Positions 1 through 10,917 of a DNA stretch of 64,000 nucleotides are shown piece after piece. Position 1 is the stretch's first letter. Each line of letters opens with the position of its first letter. Position numbers and translations under genes: made by a program. This stretch comes from Leptodontidium sp. MPI-SDFR-AT-0119 (taxonomy: Eukaryota; Ascomycota; Leotiomycetes; Helotiales; Leptodontidiaceae). The DNA is taken from the NCBI GenBank assembly GCA_020726505.1, contig JAHLEZ010000015.1:868001-932000 (forward strand), read 5' to 3'. The notes under the pieces are model-generated. The model made no database searches, was not told the DNA's origin, and saw only the letters and a program-made list of their open reading frames with translations.

Positions 1-381
1 TTGGATGATGCGCTGCATCCCGAGAAAGACGGCGACTCTAGGGACGGCGTAATCATCCGGAAGGTGTTGGCTAAGATTGAGCATGCTAGTCTACAAACTG
101 AGGACATCAAGGATGGTTGGTTGACGAAGCAGATGCCGAATGGATTTGGACCGGTCTTCTCTATTTACTTGAAGGAGATGAACCTCGCTCGCCGGCTACC
201 GAGCACGCTAAAGTTGTTCCATCATGCTACTAGTCTGGGTGGGGTGGAGAGCTTGATTGAGTGGCGTTCGATGACTGATTCGAAGGTCGATACTACTTTG
301 TTGAGAATTAGTGTTGGGCTTGAGGGATGGGAGGATTTGAGAGATGATTTGCTTGAGGGTTTCAAGGCTCTTGCGGAATAG
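1..381 (+). CDS. Cys/Met metabolism PLP-dependent enzyme (cystathionine gamma-synthase-like), C-terminal part
   Basis: This is the C-terminal end of a gene that begins left of the window; the frame is open at base 1 and stops with TAG at 379-381. The stretch LFHHATSLGGVESLIEWRS followed by TLLRISVGLEGWEDLRDDL is the characteristic C-terminal subdomain of the Cys/Met metabolism PLP enzymes (cystathionine gamma-synthase/beta-lyase group), which act in the transsulfuration pathway. In this family the SLGG-E and R-S-G-E segments help form the substrate carboxylate pocket. The PLP-binding lysine lies in the missing part, so the exact reaction (synthase or lyase) cannot be told. Family assignment is firm; the specific enzyme is inferred. 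Confidence 0.85.
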   Translation: MDDALHPEKDGDSRDGVIIRKVLAKIEHASLQTEDIKDGWLTKQMPNGFGPVFSIYLKEMNLARRLPSTLKLFHHATSLGGVESLIEWRSMTDSKVDTTLLRISVGLEGWEDLRDDLLEGFKALAE

Positions 382-652
382 AGGATGTAATCAGCGATGG
401 AGGCTTTGAGTACGCATTTTGGAACTTTGAATATTAGCTAGCCCTGTACTTTAGCATGGCTCTAGGACATTAGTTGGCATAAAATGGCGACTTAATCATT
501 AATTGACAATCACTCAGTGCGCCACACCAAGCAAGGCATCTTATACAATCAGTTGGACGCTAAATATATATTCCAAGTCTACAATATGGTATATCAACAA
601 ACAAAAGACATATCTCGCTAACCCTAGACAGACTCAATATTCAACCAAGCCA

Positions 653-2196
653 TTAGAATACCACAAGACCGCTAGCACTCCATACTGACTCTTCGCTTTC
701 ATTAACCTTACTCATTTCCACAATAGCCTCCACCAGATTCTCAAAAGACTGCCGTGTATGTGGCAGCAACTTGCTCGTAAACGCATCAAGCACAGCATGT
801 AAACAGCCCATCTCATGCAATATATCAACAACAGTTGAATGGAACCCAGCAGACAGAGCGAAAGGTTTGAGCAACGGTGATTCGTAGACAGGATCAGAAG
901 GCGAAGGGTTGGATGGACACGGGGAATATGGTGGGAATGCCGGTTGTAGAGCTTGGGATTCTGAGATCACGGCCGTTAGGTGGTTGGTTGTGCAGAGCAT
1001 GTGGAGGAATACACCTGCGACTGAAAAGGTTTGGATTCCACCCCGCAGATTTATCATCTGTCGGAGACCGTTGAGGTGGGTTTCGACTTCTTCGGGTTCG
1101 CCGATGATGCTCTATTGTTCAAGTCAGTTTGGTTCTTTGCTAAGGATGTTGATGGACTTATGTGATGAACAGAATCACTTACGACAATATGGGTGAGGAG
1201 CAAGACAGCGGATAGTGTCTCGTCACTCACTGCTTGTGCAGGATTGCGCAAGGCTTCATTAAGCACTTGGATCGTCTGAGCTTTGTAGAAGAGGGACTCG
1301 ACTGTATCCCTACAGCCATGAAGTCCAGCATCATGGACCGATGCCACATAGAGTGTCGTGTTGAAGAGAGTAGGGTTGGCTATAGCTGCAGAGAGCCAAG
1401 TAGGATTCGTACAGTACTGCGAATGAATCTGGGTTGGGAAAAGAGCCAAGGTAGTGGTCCCTATTTTGAGCATTAGCTCACACGGTGTGTTTATGGATGG
1501 TTTTCAGACGTACAATGATGCATCAGTGCATGGACACGGGGGGTACTTTTTGCAGGGAGTACCGAAAATGGATCTACCCTCCCGGCCATAAGCACTGCAT
1601 CCGACATCACAGGGTTGCAATCGCTGGCATTGGAGGAAAGCCTTGGGAGATTACCGCATATTCTACACACCCCAAAGACTGCGTCAAGCAGTAAATTGGT
1701 GAATTCTAGAGCATCGGGCTTAGCACGTACCACTTAACATTGAAGAAAGATTGCATACCGGGATGATGGCAAGGACATGTGCAGCAATCAGGTTTCGAAC
1801 CAGAATTTTGCAAGCAAATCAAGGTAAGCCCCCTTTGTGCATTTTCGCTCGAGATATCTAACGACCTACTTGAAGCTCGTAGTGAGAGCTTGTTTAACGT
1901 AGGTTCTGTCGGTTCTGTGGCCACAAACTGCACTGCAGCAGGAGGCTCGCTTCTCTTGCTTGGTCTCGAAGACTCATAATCACAGCTCGTGATATTCTTG
2001 AAATGTACTTGACATCTTCTGCAGACTGGCTTTTGTTCATCACACTAGTCACAATCAGCATTTTCTCTCCATAATCAAGGAGAAGTTAAGCTCCAACCTT
2101 CACCTTCCTGACTTTACAAGCTTTGCAGCCAGTAGTGGATTTCTTATGTGCTCGCTGCGGCACAGGATTGGAATGGATGTACATGATGTGATCCAT
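653..2196 (-). CDS. Zn(II)2Cys6 fungal-type transcription factor
   Basis: Model: complement of 653-1111, 1183-1460, 1514-1705, 1759-2044 and 2098-2196, 437 aa. The N-terminal binuclear zinc cluster is split by the first intron: CKACKVRKVK ends exon 1 and CDEQKPVCRRC with a final Cys-Asp-Tyr begins exon 2, giving C-x2-C-x6-C-x6-C-x2-C-x9-C. Downstream come a motif DPFSVLP...TPRVHALMHH and then THLNGLRQMINLRGGIQTF, both typical of the fungal-specific regulator family with a short middle domain. Such proteins bind DNA in the nucleus and control pathway genes; the target is unknown. The start is uncertain: ATG at 2196 or 2184 just before the cluster, or upstream at 2328. The first donor (GTTGGA) is weak; the others (GTATGC, GTACGT, GTAAGT) are usual. 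Confidence 0.8.
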
Positions 2197-2316
2197 GATG
2201 CGGGTCTTGCAGAAACAAACAATAGATTCGTTCTTCTTGCTCGATAGGTGTTCGGGATCGGGTGTGTTGTTCAAAGTTGTTGATGCATCTCGAGAGGTGT
2301 CAGCACTAGCCAGCCC

Positions 2317-2700
2317 AGTTGAAGCCAATCATGCAGACCAGGTACATTCGGAGATCACCATGGAACGATTGGCTCTTCCGTAAACTCTCAAATCGCTTAA
2401 GCTCTGCAATCAGAGCTGAGATCTCCTCAGCTGTGGGTATGTAGAATCATTGCTGAAGCCCATCGCCCAGGCAAGACTCCTCCAGAATCTGACATGCGAA
2501 TTCCAACCTCGGATTTGACGATAATCATGATGAAGCAAGATTCCTTTGAGAGATACATGGAAATACAGTACCGAAGTTGGACAGCAACAGATCGATGACT
2601 TAAAACATGCTCGGCTTTGAGAGCCAAAGTTTGGAGCCCGATCTCAATATCTTGACGAAGCTGCTGCTTGTTTATTCCATAGATCTGCTAAGCCCTAAAA
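2317..2700 (-). pseudogene. Possible remnant of a regulator-type gene
   Basis: Minus-strand translation gives protein-like pieces in this gap: QQLRQDIEIGLQTLALKAEH and VAVQLRYCISMYLSKES around 2510-2690, then AEEISALIAELKRFESLRKS around 2370-2430, ending in a stop near 2317. They resemble the helical C-terminal half of fungal regulators. No start codon, zinc cluster or complete exon set belongs to them, and the intervening part reads poorly. The intact Zn2Cys6 gene starts immediately downstream on the same strand. I infer a decayed gene copy, but chance coding character is possible. Confidence 0.3.
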
Positions 2701-2973
2701 ATGGATATGGCTTCTTCACATAGTATGAACACCCACCCCGCTTTGAAGTTCTGTTTGTGGAGTCTTGGTCCGAATGCCCAACGCCAGCTTACATAGGGGC
2801 GTTGCGGCGCTAAGCGACTTGTTATTTCTCAGATGTGTTGAATACTTTAAAAAGTGGTTGTCTCCCAGGACTCTTGCTTGATCCAAAGACAGAAAAGAAT
2901 TTGTCGAGTCAGATTTCAATCCTTGCGCCTAAGAACTGGCTAATTTGTCTTGTTAAAAATCCTTGTCAACGCA

Positions 2974-3792
2974 ATGTCTAAACCAACAATTGTCTTTTGC
3001 CATGGAGCGTGGCATACACCCAGCTTTTTCGATAAGGTCATCGCCATTCTTGAGCCACTTGGCTACAAGTGCGTTACCTTCTCGTTTCCAGGTACCGGAA
3101 ACGTACCGCCCGTGAAGTCTCTCGACGAGGATATTGAAGCGGTTAGGGCAGTCGTTTTGAAGGAAGTTGATGTTGGAGCCGACGTGGTTGTCTCAGCCCA
3201 CAGCTGGGGAGGAGTTCCTACATGCAGTGCTCTGGATGGTCTGAGTAAGGCGGAGAGAGAACGTGAAGGGAAGCCCGGAGGTGTTGTGAAATTGGCTTTT
3301 GTAACATCATTCATCCTCCCAGAGGAAACCAGCATTGCGGATGCCTTAGGTGGTCCTCTGGATGTTTGGATTCCTGATGCTGTCAGTACAAATGCACGAA
3401 ATTTCTGTGGAAGGTATTGCTAACAATATCAAAAGGATGAGAATCTCAAGTTCCCAGATGAGGTCAACAAAGAGGTGTTCTATCACGACCTTCCGTCTGA
3501 CGAGGCCGATGAGTGGGCATCTAAAATAAGAGTTCAGTCACTTGCGACATTCATGACGAAAACCAAGTCGGCGGCCTGGAAGAAGATCCCCACATCATAT
3601 ATGATTTGCGAGAATGACCGACCGATTCCTCTTGCACTACAAGAATCGATGATTGCAACGGTCAAGGAACAAGGGGGAGAGATCGAGACTGAACGACTAT
3701 TCGTATCTCACAGCCCTCATCTGGCTATGCCTGAGAAAGTAGCTGGGTTTCTGAGAAGGGCAGCAGGTGAAGACTGGAAAGGTGATTTGTGA
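2974..3792 (+). CDS. Alpha/beta hydrolase (AB hydrolase-1 family)
   Basis: Model: 2974-3381 joined to 3436-3792, 254 aa. The start of the protein (KPTIVFCHGAWHTP) carries the HG oxyanion motif. AHSWGG near residue 79 is the nucleophile elbow (G/A-x-S-x-G), and SHSPHLAMP near the C-terminus supplies the catalytic His. Asp in ICENDRPIP is the likely third triad member. The 54-nt intron (donor GTCAGT, GCTAACA branch site, acceptor AAAAG) is needed because the genomic frame has a TAA at 3421. Small soluble hydrolases or esterases of this kind are common in fungi and the substrate cannot be predicted. The ATG at 2974 precedes the first beta strand directly. Confidence 0.85.
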
Positions 3793-4688
3793 TAGAAAAT
3801 TGACTTGTGAAGGAACAAGTAGGGGAGGAAATCTTTACATAGATGAAGGACGCAGAAATAGACGTACATTTGAGTTTCTATTGCCTGGATCAGAACTTGT
3901 ATATCAAAAGTCTCGGCTTGAATTGGCGAGTTTTGTCAATTGTCTGCCTTCAAAGTCAACCACACATGAATACCGGCATCACAATGTTGGGGGGAAAACT
4001 GTGATAGGACTAGAGCGTGATTTAAGTTGTTGGTGTTCAGAGAGTGTTCAGTGGCATGTCGGCTGATGACAGACTGCTGTGGGTCGGGCAGTTGCGGCCC
4101 ATAACATCTCCTGATCTTTTTCATTCTCAACACCTCTTCACCCCACTATGATGCCATGCTGACGAATTGTGAAGAACACAATTGACAGCTTTTCACAGCA
4201 GAAGACATCCATCCTGCTTGCCGTCAATCCATTCAACGAACCTGCGTACTTCCACTGTCATAACCCTTTTGATTTTTCAAAAGCATGAAGGTTAGAGTTC
4301 AATTGCGACTATAATGTCTTACTTCGAGATTGACCAAAATCTTCTTGAACATCAAATCAGCAGTACCCACCGAAAAAGGATATAAATTGTCGTACTTAAT
4401 GTCCTTTCGGCAAGAATTTGGATGTCTTGCATGCACTCTTGTTTTCCCCGCTGTATCGATTGGTCCTGGTTATACAGGTACGAAGGTACAAGCATTTCTC
4501 GGATGTTAAAACATCACCTCATTTTTGCGGATGAGGGGAACTCCATTTCCCCGGAATATGGCTTTCTCGGTAATGTCTTCTTGTACCTAGTCGTATATAA
4601 GATGATCTGATCTGACTTTGTCTGTGTTTTAGTCCTCGTCCATTCTTTTCGATCCTCGATATTCTGGTACAAGCATTTCCAACTCAAC
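3793..4688. other. Intergenic, no gene seen
   Basis: 896 bases between the hydrolase and the NmrA-like gene. Only short ORFs without family resemblance occur. The last 300 bases are AT-rich and presumably hold the promoter of the downstream gene (a TATATAA-like stretch lies near 4593). Confidence 0.5.
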
Positions 4689-5716
4689 ATGCCATACGAT
4701 ATCAGCATCAAGAAAGTCGCTTTTGCAGGTGTAAGTGAATTCTCCTTAGAACAATTTAATCCTAGTTACTAATATCTTGAAGGCCTCTGGAAATTTGGGT
4801 TCTGCTGTTCTTAAAGAACTTCTCGAGTCCAAGCTCTTCGACATCACGGTCTTGACTCGCCAATCCAGCAGCCACACCTTCCCTTCCGAAGTCAAGGTTG
4901 TCAAGGTTGACTTTGAGGATCTCGAGTCTTTGACAGCAGCTCTATCAGGACAAGATGCACTCGTATCGACGGTTGCAAGCCTGGCCATTCCCTCTCAGAA
5001 ACTTCTCATTGATGCTGCCGTCAAAGCTGGAGTGAAGAGAGTCATTCCTTCCGAATTCGGTTCTGATCTCAAGAACCCTGAAACAAGGACGCTTCCCGTC
5101 TATGCGGCTAAGGTGGCAATTGAAGAGTACCTCGACTCCTTGGCTGTGAAGGGTGCGCTCAGCTACACTCTAGTCTACAACGGCCCATTCCTTGATTGGG
5201 GTCTGAGAAACGGATTGTATCTCAATTTCAAGGAGCGAAAGGCGGAGATCTACGATGGTGGAGACCAGCTTTTCAGCACCAGTCGTCTATGCACTGTCGG
5301 CAAGGCAGTGAGAAGGATTCTCACCCATCCTCGAGAGACATCCGATCGAGCTGTCTGGGTGAAGGACATCGACGTATCTCAAAATCAGCTGCTGGAGCTT
5401 GCTAAGGCTTTGACTCCTGGGGAGAAATGGGAAGTGAATCAAGTGGACACTGCGGCATTGGAGAAGGAATCTCTAGCACAGCTTCAGAAGAACGAAGTTG
5501 GTCCATTAGCGATGACGGGGTTCTTGAAAAGAGCTATCTTCGCGCCTGGGTACGGCAACAAGTTTGAGCATGTGCACAATAGGTCAGTCTCTTGTCCCTC
5601 GCATGTATATATTTGCTCCAGCCGCTAATATACTTTGAAGTGTACTGGGCATCACCGGCATTTCTCAAAACGACGTCGAGGAGCTAGTGGCAAGCATTTT
5701 CGGGAGAAGAACGTAG
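4689..5716 (+). CDS. NmrA-like / isoflavone-reductase-like NAD(P)-binding oxidoreductase
   Basis: Model: 4689-4730, 4783-5582, 5641-5716, 305 aa. Exon 1 encodes the first beta strand (KKVAFAG) and exon 2 continues with ASGNLGSAVL, together forming the GxxGxxG-type dinucleotide-binding loop of an atypical short-chain dehydrogenase fold. VKRVIPSEFGSDL near residue 105 and YTLVYNGPFLDWGL near 160 are typical of the fungal isoflavone reductase/NmrA group. Members are either NAD(P)H reductases of aromatic or phenylpropanoid-type substrates or redox-sensing regulators. The splice sites GTAAGT and GTCAGT with TTGAAG acceptors keep the frame exactly. Function beyond the fold is unknown. Confidence 0.9.
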
Positions 5717-6075
5717 GATGTACTTAGAATCGTGCTTTGTATCGGCGTTGAATCTCTTTCATAAGTTGATTTTAGGTGAAACTAATCGAGCGCAAATGGA
5801 TGTGCTTTTTTAAGGGCTGTTACATCCTCCCTTCAAGGAAGGTAGAGTGACCAAAATGTGTTCTTTGTTTGCCTTGATTAATCCGTACTACATCATTTGG
5901 AATATGCCGCCCTGGACAATGGAGAAACGCATGCGGTCTACTTTCCGCCTTGGTTTTCAATGTCAAAGGTTCTTTGTTGTTCCTCGCTGGCGGTTGCACA
6001 GACAGTTTTGAGGCAAAGCGTCGAGGCTCTTCCCCAAATTATTCCCCCGAGCGTACGTGTGCTTGGAAAGGCAAG
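5717..6075. other. Intergenic, no gene seen
   Basis: Spacer of 359 bases between the NmrA-like gene and the Ser/Pro-rich gene, both on the plus strand. It should hold the terminator of the first and the promoter of the second; no clear motif stands out. An upstream in-frame extension of the next gene (from 5950) lacks protein character. Confidence 0.4.
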
Positions 6076-7877
6076 ATGGAATCAACTAATACACCATTTC
6101 GGCCATTTTCCTTCCAACCGAACGACTCGACTAATTCGTCATCAGCTCGCGAAATGGAAATTTCAATCTCTCCAAATGCAAGCCAACCACCACCTCGCTT
6201 TGCAGCTAACTACGAAAACAGAGACCTGCCCAGCGTTCCAAACCGGAATCCACGTCGAAGTCAAATATGGAACGACGTCACAAGAACATCGGAGACTGTA
6301 ATTCAAGAATCGCCTGGATCCTCGCTACACAATGTTGGGAATCCAACCTTCCAATCAACACCAACACGATCACCACGATCACCCACTTTCCAGCTACCAC
6401 CCTCGCCACGATCACCAACTTTTCGGCAGCAAGCTCCGTCACAAACACCACCAATGACTAAATCATCGCAAAAGATCCTTCAACTGACAGGTTTCGATCC
6501 GAGATTTGAGAGGGCTCTCCCGCTTGAGCATCAACAGTTGTCACCGACCCAGCCAACCCGCCCACAACCCCTACACTCACCAATACGGAGTATATCTTCG
6601 AATAGTTCAGGAAGTTTCTACAGTCAAGCCGAGGTGGGTTTCAGGTACGAACAAGCGGGTTCTCCTAAGGGCTCGAGCACATCAATCGCACAATCTTCGA
6701 ACTCCGAAGGCGAGTACTTGACTTCTTCTATATACAACATATCCGAACATAGCTCGAAGGCCTCAAATATATCTAGGACAAACATGAAGACGAAATTGAA
6801 CAATGAGCAAGCAGTACCTCCACCTCCGTCGCCAGGATCGGTACCGCATACCCAGCTGCAATCAGACAAAGTAGAGCCATCGCCACTCCCACGCTTCCCA
6901 GCAAGTTCACAAGAATCCAGAGACTCAAACGAGATAATCACCCTCCCCGAGATTCTTGCCCAAGAACAACTCCGCTACGAGAAAGCACTTGAGGATAACA
7001 CCGGAAATACCTACAATTACACCATTCCCACAACCCCGTCCATCACCCCCTCATGTCTAACAATGCAACCTCAACCCTCAAATCCCAACTCAAAAGCCAG
7101 AGAAAGAACAAAACCCAAACACATAACCGTCGTGAAAGAGAAGAAGTCTTCCCTCTTCCGCTCAGCAAAAGACTCTCTAGAATGGGGAATCTACGACCCT
7201 AGTATCTCCAACTCTAACTCCAACACCAACACCCCAAACAGGACCAAACATCCAATCACGCCCGTGAGTCCCATGTTCAGCATGGAAAGCGACCACCTCT
7301 CCCTCTCACCACCACTCGGCTCACACTCCCCTGAGACACCCAAGACGCGAAGGAAACGCTTTGGCTCAGGTTCTAAACATCCTCTCAAGAGCCCATTCCC
7401 ATTCAGTAACACTTCACGCGGAGGTGCTACAACTACAGAGGAGGAAGACGAGGAAGCCGATACCATGCCATCACCATCCACATCACGCACATTTAAGCGC
7501 AGGGTATCGAGCACGATCAAACATCTCAGCCCGATGTCGCCTTCGGGAAAGAGAAAGTCGGGTCCGCCGAGTAGTAGGAGATTAGTCATTACGAATGGAG
7601 CGAGGAGGGCAGATGGGCCGGCGACGCCTATGCCGCCCAAACATGGCTTTATGGAGGGCGTGATGAGGGGGAAGGAAGTGCTTGGGAAGGTGGTGGGAAA
7701 GAGTGGTGGTGAGACGAGTCGGGAGGAGAAGAGGAGGGAGAGTTTGAAGAAGAGGATTGTTGTGGTGGGGATTACGGATCAGAGTCCTGGTATGTTGAGT
7801 GCTTGCGATTTTGGTGTCTGTGACGAAGAGATGCTAACTGTGTGGTTGTAGATGGTAGAGTTGCCGAATGGCTGTGA
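6076..7877 (+). CDS. Ser/Pro-rich disordered protein of unknown function
   Basis: Model: 6076-7789 joined to 7852-7877, 579 aa. I do not recognise the family. The protein is rich in Ser, Pro, Thr and Asn, with SPRSPTFQLPPSPRSP-type repeats around residues 95-115, a run of SNSNSNTNTPN near 380 and basic patches such as RTFKRRVSS and SGKRKSGPPSSRR in the C-terminal third. A 62-nt intron (GTATGT, GCTAACT branch site, TTGTAG) joins KKRIVVVGITDQSP to a short conserved-looking tail, DGRVAEWL. The SP/TP density and basic segments suggest a phosphoregulated, mostly unstructured protein. The ATG at 6076 is chosen because the open frame above it is not protein-like. Confidence 0.7.
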
Positions 7878-8109
7878 AGTTGTAATGGGAATCAGTTTGG
7901 GGAAAAGAATTCAAGGAAATGTTGTAACACAGAGAGGACATGGGAAATATACACTTGCCAATAGATCGGATCTTGGATTATAAATTTCTATACACCGATT
8001 CCCGTTTGCCTAACATAACCATCATTTACCATTTTATGCATGAATACCAATATGCTCTTCCTTATATGCGTTTTCCCTTATTCGCCATGCCAAACTCCCA
8101 GCCCAATGA

Positions 8110-9586
8110 TTAAAAACTCCCCACCCAAGGATTATAATTCGAGCACCCATTCCCCAATGTCGTCGAAGCCGTAATCTGCTTCCCAGTTCCACTCCCAGTA
8201 GTAACCCCCGCCCTCACAACACTAAACTTCGGTGCACCAGTCTGTCCATTGAACGGCTGACTCCAGTGATTAATCCCCGCATTGCCACTATACGTCGTAA
8301 CAGGATTATTACCAATCTGGACATGGATCTCTGCAGCGGATGTGAGCAGTGCGCTGAAGAATACCCCGTCCTCGACTACATCGTTGGGAGAGAGTTCCTG
8401 CTGGCCTTGATCGGCGTTGTTGCCTACGACGCCACAGGTGCTTCCGGCTGCTGCTGGGTGCGTGCGGTACCAGTATTGCATCTGGTCGCGGGTGATATCG
8501 AATGGTGAGCCTTTGTAGCGCGCGATGTAGTAAGGCAGGAAATCAAGCCAGCTTTCATGCGATTGTCCATCAACATAGACTTCAGCCCCTGAAGCGATCT
8601 CGCTCCCGAACCGTACAGGTCCGACGTACATTGATTCGCCAAAGTCGTTCCAAGTGACGATCCTGTTGTTGTTTTCGTTAGCGAGGTACTCGCACTTTAA
8701 AGGGGAAGCGAGGGCAGACTTACTGTACGAATTCAGGGTTGACTTGGAGGGTTTGAGCCCATCGATCAGCCCATAGATCGTCACCTCTCCAAACCCATTT
8801 CTTGCCGCCATTGGTGGAGTGGAAGAACCAGGGTGAGACACCCATCATGTAGCTCTTGCCCTGGATAGCACCTTTCCAAGCAAAATCACTGTCTGTCGTC
8901 TTGTTACTCGCTCCGTTCGGCCACATCTCCCAGCTGAAAGCACCTTGGACGTTGTTTAGATGCGAAGCGAAGTTCTGAGGTCCTAGACTCGACCAGTCGG
9001 GCACGAAATATAGTCCTCCTACAGCAGAGCGAATAGGTCCCCCTTCGGCCCACTGGCCGATATCGTCTACGCCCTCAAAGGTTGAGACGAATGGAACGTT
9101 ACTGTAGCGGAAATAGGCCGGACTGTTTTTATACTGGTTTAGGTATGAAACAACGGAATTTGATCCAGTTGAGGGCCATCTCTGTTCATGTGTTAGCTTT
9201 GCTCCGCTCCAAAAACGCACACTACTAATTTATCTTCTCGGAGGACAAAAGCTCCAGAAGACACCGAATAGAATAAAGACAACTGTACTAACCTGACCAC
9301 CTCCCAAATAATCAAAAGCAAAGAAGAGTTTAAATCCGCTCCCAGCAGCTTCCGCAGCAGCGAAGGCATTCGCAACCTGTCCAGGGATATTCCCGTCGGG
9401 ATAAGCGATATTCAGAACAAAAGCGTCGATGCCAGTATTCCGCGCAAGTTGTATATCTTGAGCCCAGGTGTCTTGGGTGTGAGCAGCTGTGTTACCGACC
9501 ACGACATGGGCAAAGACTGCTTTCTGGGCTGAGACAGCTTGGGAGAGGAGCCCGAGGGCAGCTGAGACTTGGAAAAGAAACCTCAT
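8110..9586 (-). CDS. Secreted glycoside hydrolase family 71 (alpha-1,3-glucanase/mutanase)
   Basis: Model: complement of 8110-8662, 8724-9181, 9293-9586, 434 aa. A signal peptide (MRFLFQVSAALGLLSQAVSA) is followed directly by QKAVFAHVVVGNT, the usual start of GH71. Later come GIDAFVLNIAYPD, LFFAFDYLGGGQ, PFVSTFEG, WSWEMWP-like SWEMWPNG and IVTWNDFGES, all family hallmarks; acidic residues in these segments are the likely catalytic pair. GH71 enzymes hydrolyse alpha-1,3-glucan in fungal cell walls or dextran-like mutan outside the cell. The catalytic module runs nearly the whole length and no carbohydrate-binding domain is attached. The introns (GTTAGT, GTAAGT donors) keep phase. Confidence 0.95.
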
Positions 9587-10917
9587 GATGTTTGTTTGAG
9601 GTATGAGCTGCTAGTGGGTGTGGGACGAAGTGAGGTGAGAGTAAATCCGAGAGGGGTAACGTTCGTCTTATATCTTCCCGAACACAGAGGAGGCTTTTCT
9701 AATTGCAGGGTTTACTTGAGATCGGATGATTGCGTGAAATAGATCTCAATGTACCCATAGAAACACAAGGCTAAGCTTATGAAAGAGGTACAATACAACC
9801 AGAAATGGACAGCGTGGATTGGGATCCTTGATCATCTCCTCTCCTCAATTCATCGGCCGGCGGGATTCTTCAAGCATTTCAGACCCCAACCCCATCATTC
9901 TAAGCACAAGAAGAAAAGCGCCAATTCGGCCTCTCACCAACACGAAGATCTCTAAACCCAAAAATTGGAGCAAGTTAAAGCCAGACCGAAAAACTAGCAA
10001 GGCTAAAGAGTGAGAAAATCGTCAAAGTGGAGGCTGCTTGGGGGCCGGCTTGGCCCGTAGCGCTTGCGTTTGTCAGGAACTCGCAGGGGAAGATCGACAG
10101 TACAGGCACAGCCTTCAAATCTGCTGCACCTGCTTTTAAGCGACGGCAACAAAGCACTTTCGTACAACAACAGAGGGGCCTGCCGCTGCACTCAGCCTCG
10201 ATGTCCCCTCTCCGGCACCTTATTCGTCGCTGCGTCCGTTAAAATGGCTTCTGTCAGCAAGGGGGCGGCGGAGGACAATGTCCTTTCGTCTCCTCCCCAT
10301 GTTCAGTTACAGGTACTTTGATCCTAAAGTTAGACATTCCGACATATCGAGTGAGGGGTACAGTGTCGTGCTCGAGGCGCTAGGTACGTACTAGGTAGGT
10401 GATGTAGAAGCCGAGTGATGAGTGATGACATTGCAGAATTTTCGATAGTTGTCGGGGCAGTAAAATGGGATATTGCGCCGGTTGTTTCTCAAAGAGGTGA
10501 TGTACTGTGGATCATGGTACATCGGCATTTTGAAGAGAGTGATATTCTTAATGATATGGTAAGAAAGTAATACAGAAAAGTCGGGGTGAAGTCTGGACAT
10601 TTGGAGATCACCTCAGCGGTGAGAAGTTGTCGCTGAAATAGGCTCAAAGAAATTCAGTGGAGACCGTGGGTACAGCAGGGTCAGGCCTGGGCCGGAAAGG
10701 AAACTGTCAGAAATCGATGTCAAGAGACTTGTTTTTCACTTAATCCCGAAACCGGTGTTGGTGAGATAAATCACTTTGGCACCGAGGTAATTGCACGGTC
10801 ACGACGAGGTATTTGGTTGGAGCTGTGGCATGGATATAAACCAATCCATGAATTCATCCCATTTTTGTTTAGTAATTCCGTAATGAAAGGCATGCTCGGT
10901 CAAGCCCATTTCCGTAT
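9587..10917. other. Intergenic, no gene seen
   Basis: 1.3 kb between the 5' end of the GH71 gene and the 3' end of the mannosidase gene, both on the minus strand. The part next to 9586 should contain the GH71 promoter. Several 60-90-residue ORFs overlap around 9.8-10.3 kb, but none has recognisable character or a supporting splice structure. Confidence 0.5.

Noticed and set aside
1780..1800. GGTTCGAAACC-like B-box
   Set aside because: Lies within the coding exon of the Zn2Cys6 gene and lacks tRNA stems.
3360..3480. Apparent premature stop in the alpha/beta hydrolase frame
   Set aside because: A standard intron (GTCAGT, GCTAACA, AAAAG) removes it and keeps the frame, so the gene is intact.
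2974..5716. Small biosynthetic cluster (regulator, hydrolase, NmrA reductase)
   Set aside because: No backbone enzyme (PKS, NRPS, terpene synthase) in the window; such neighbours are common by chance.
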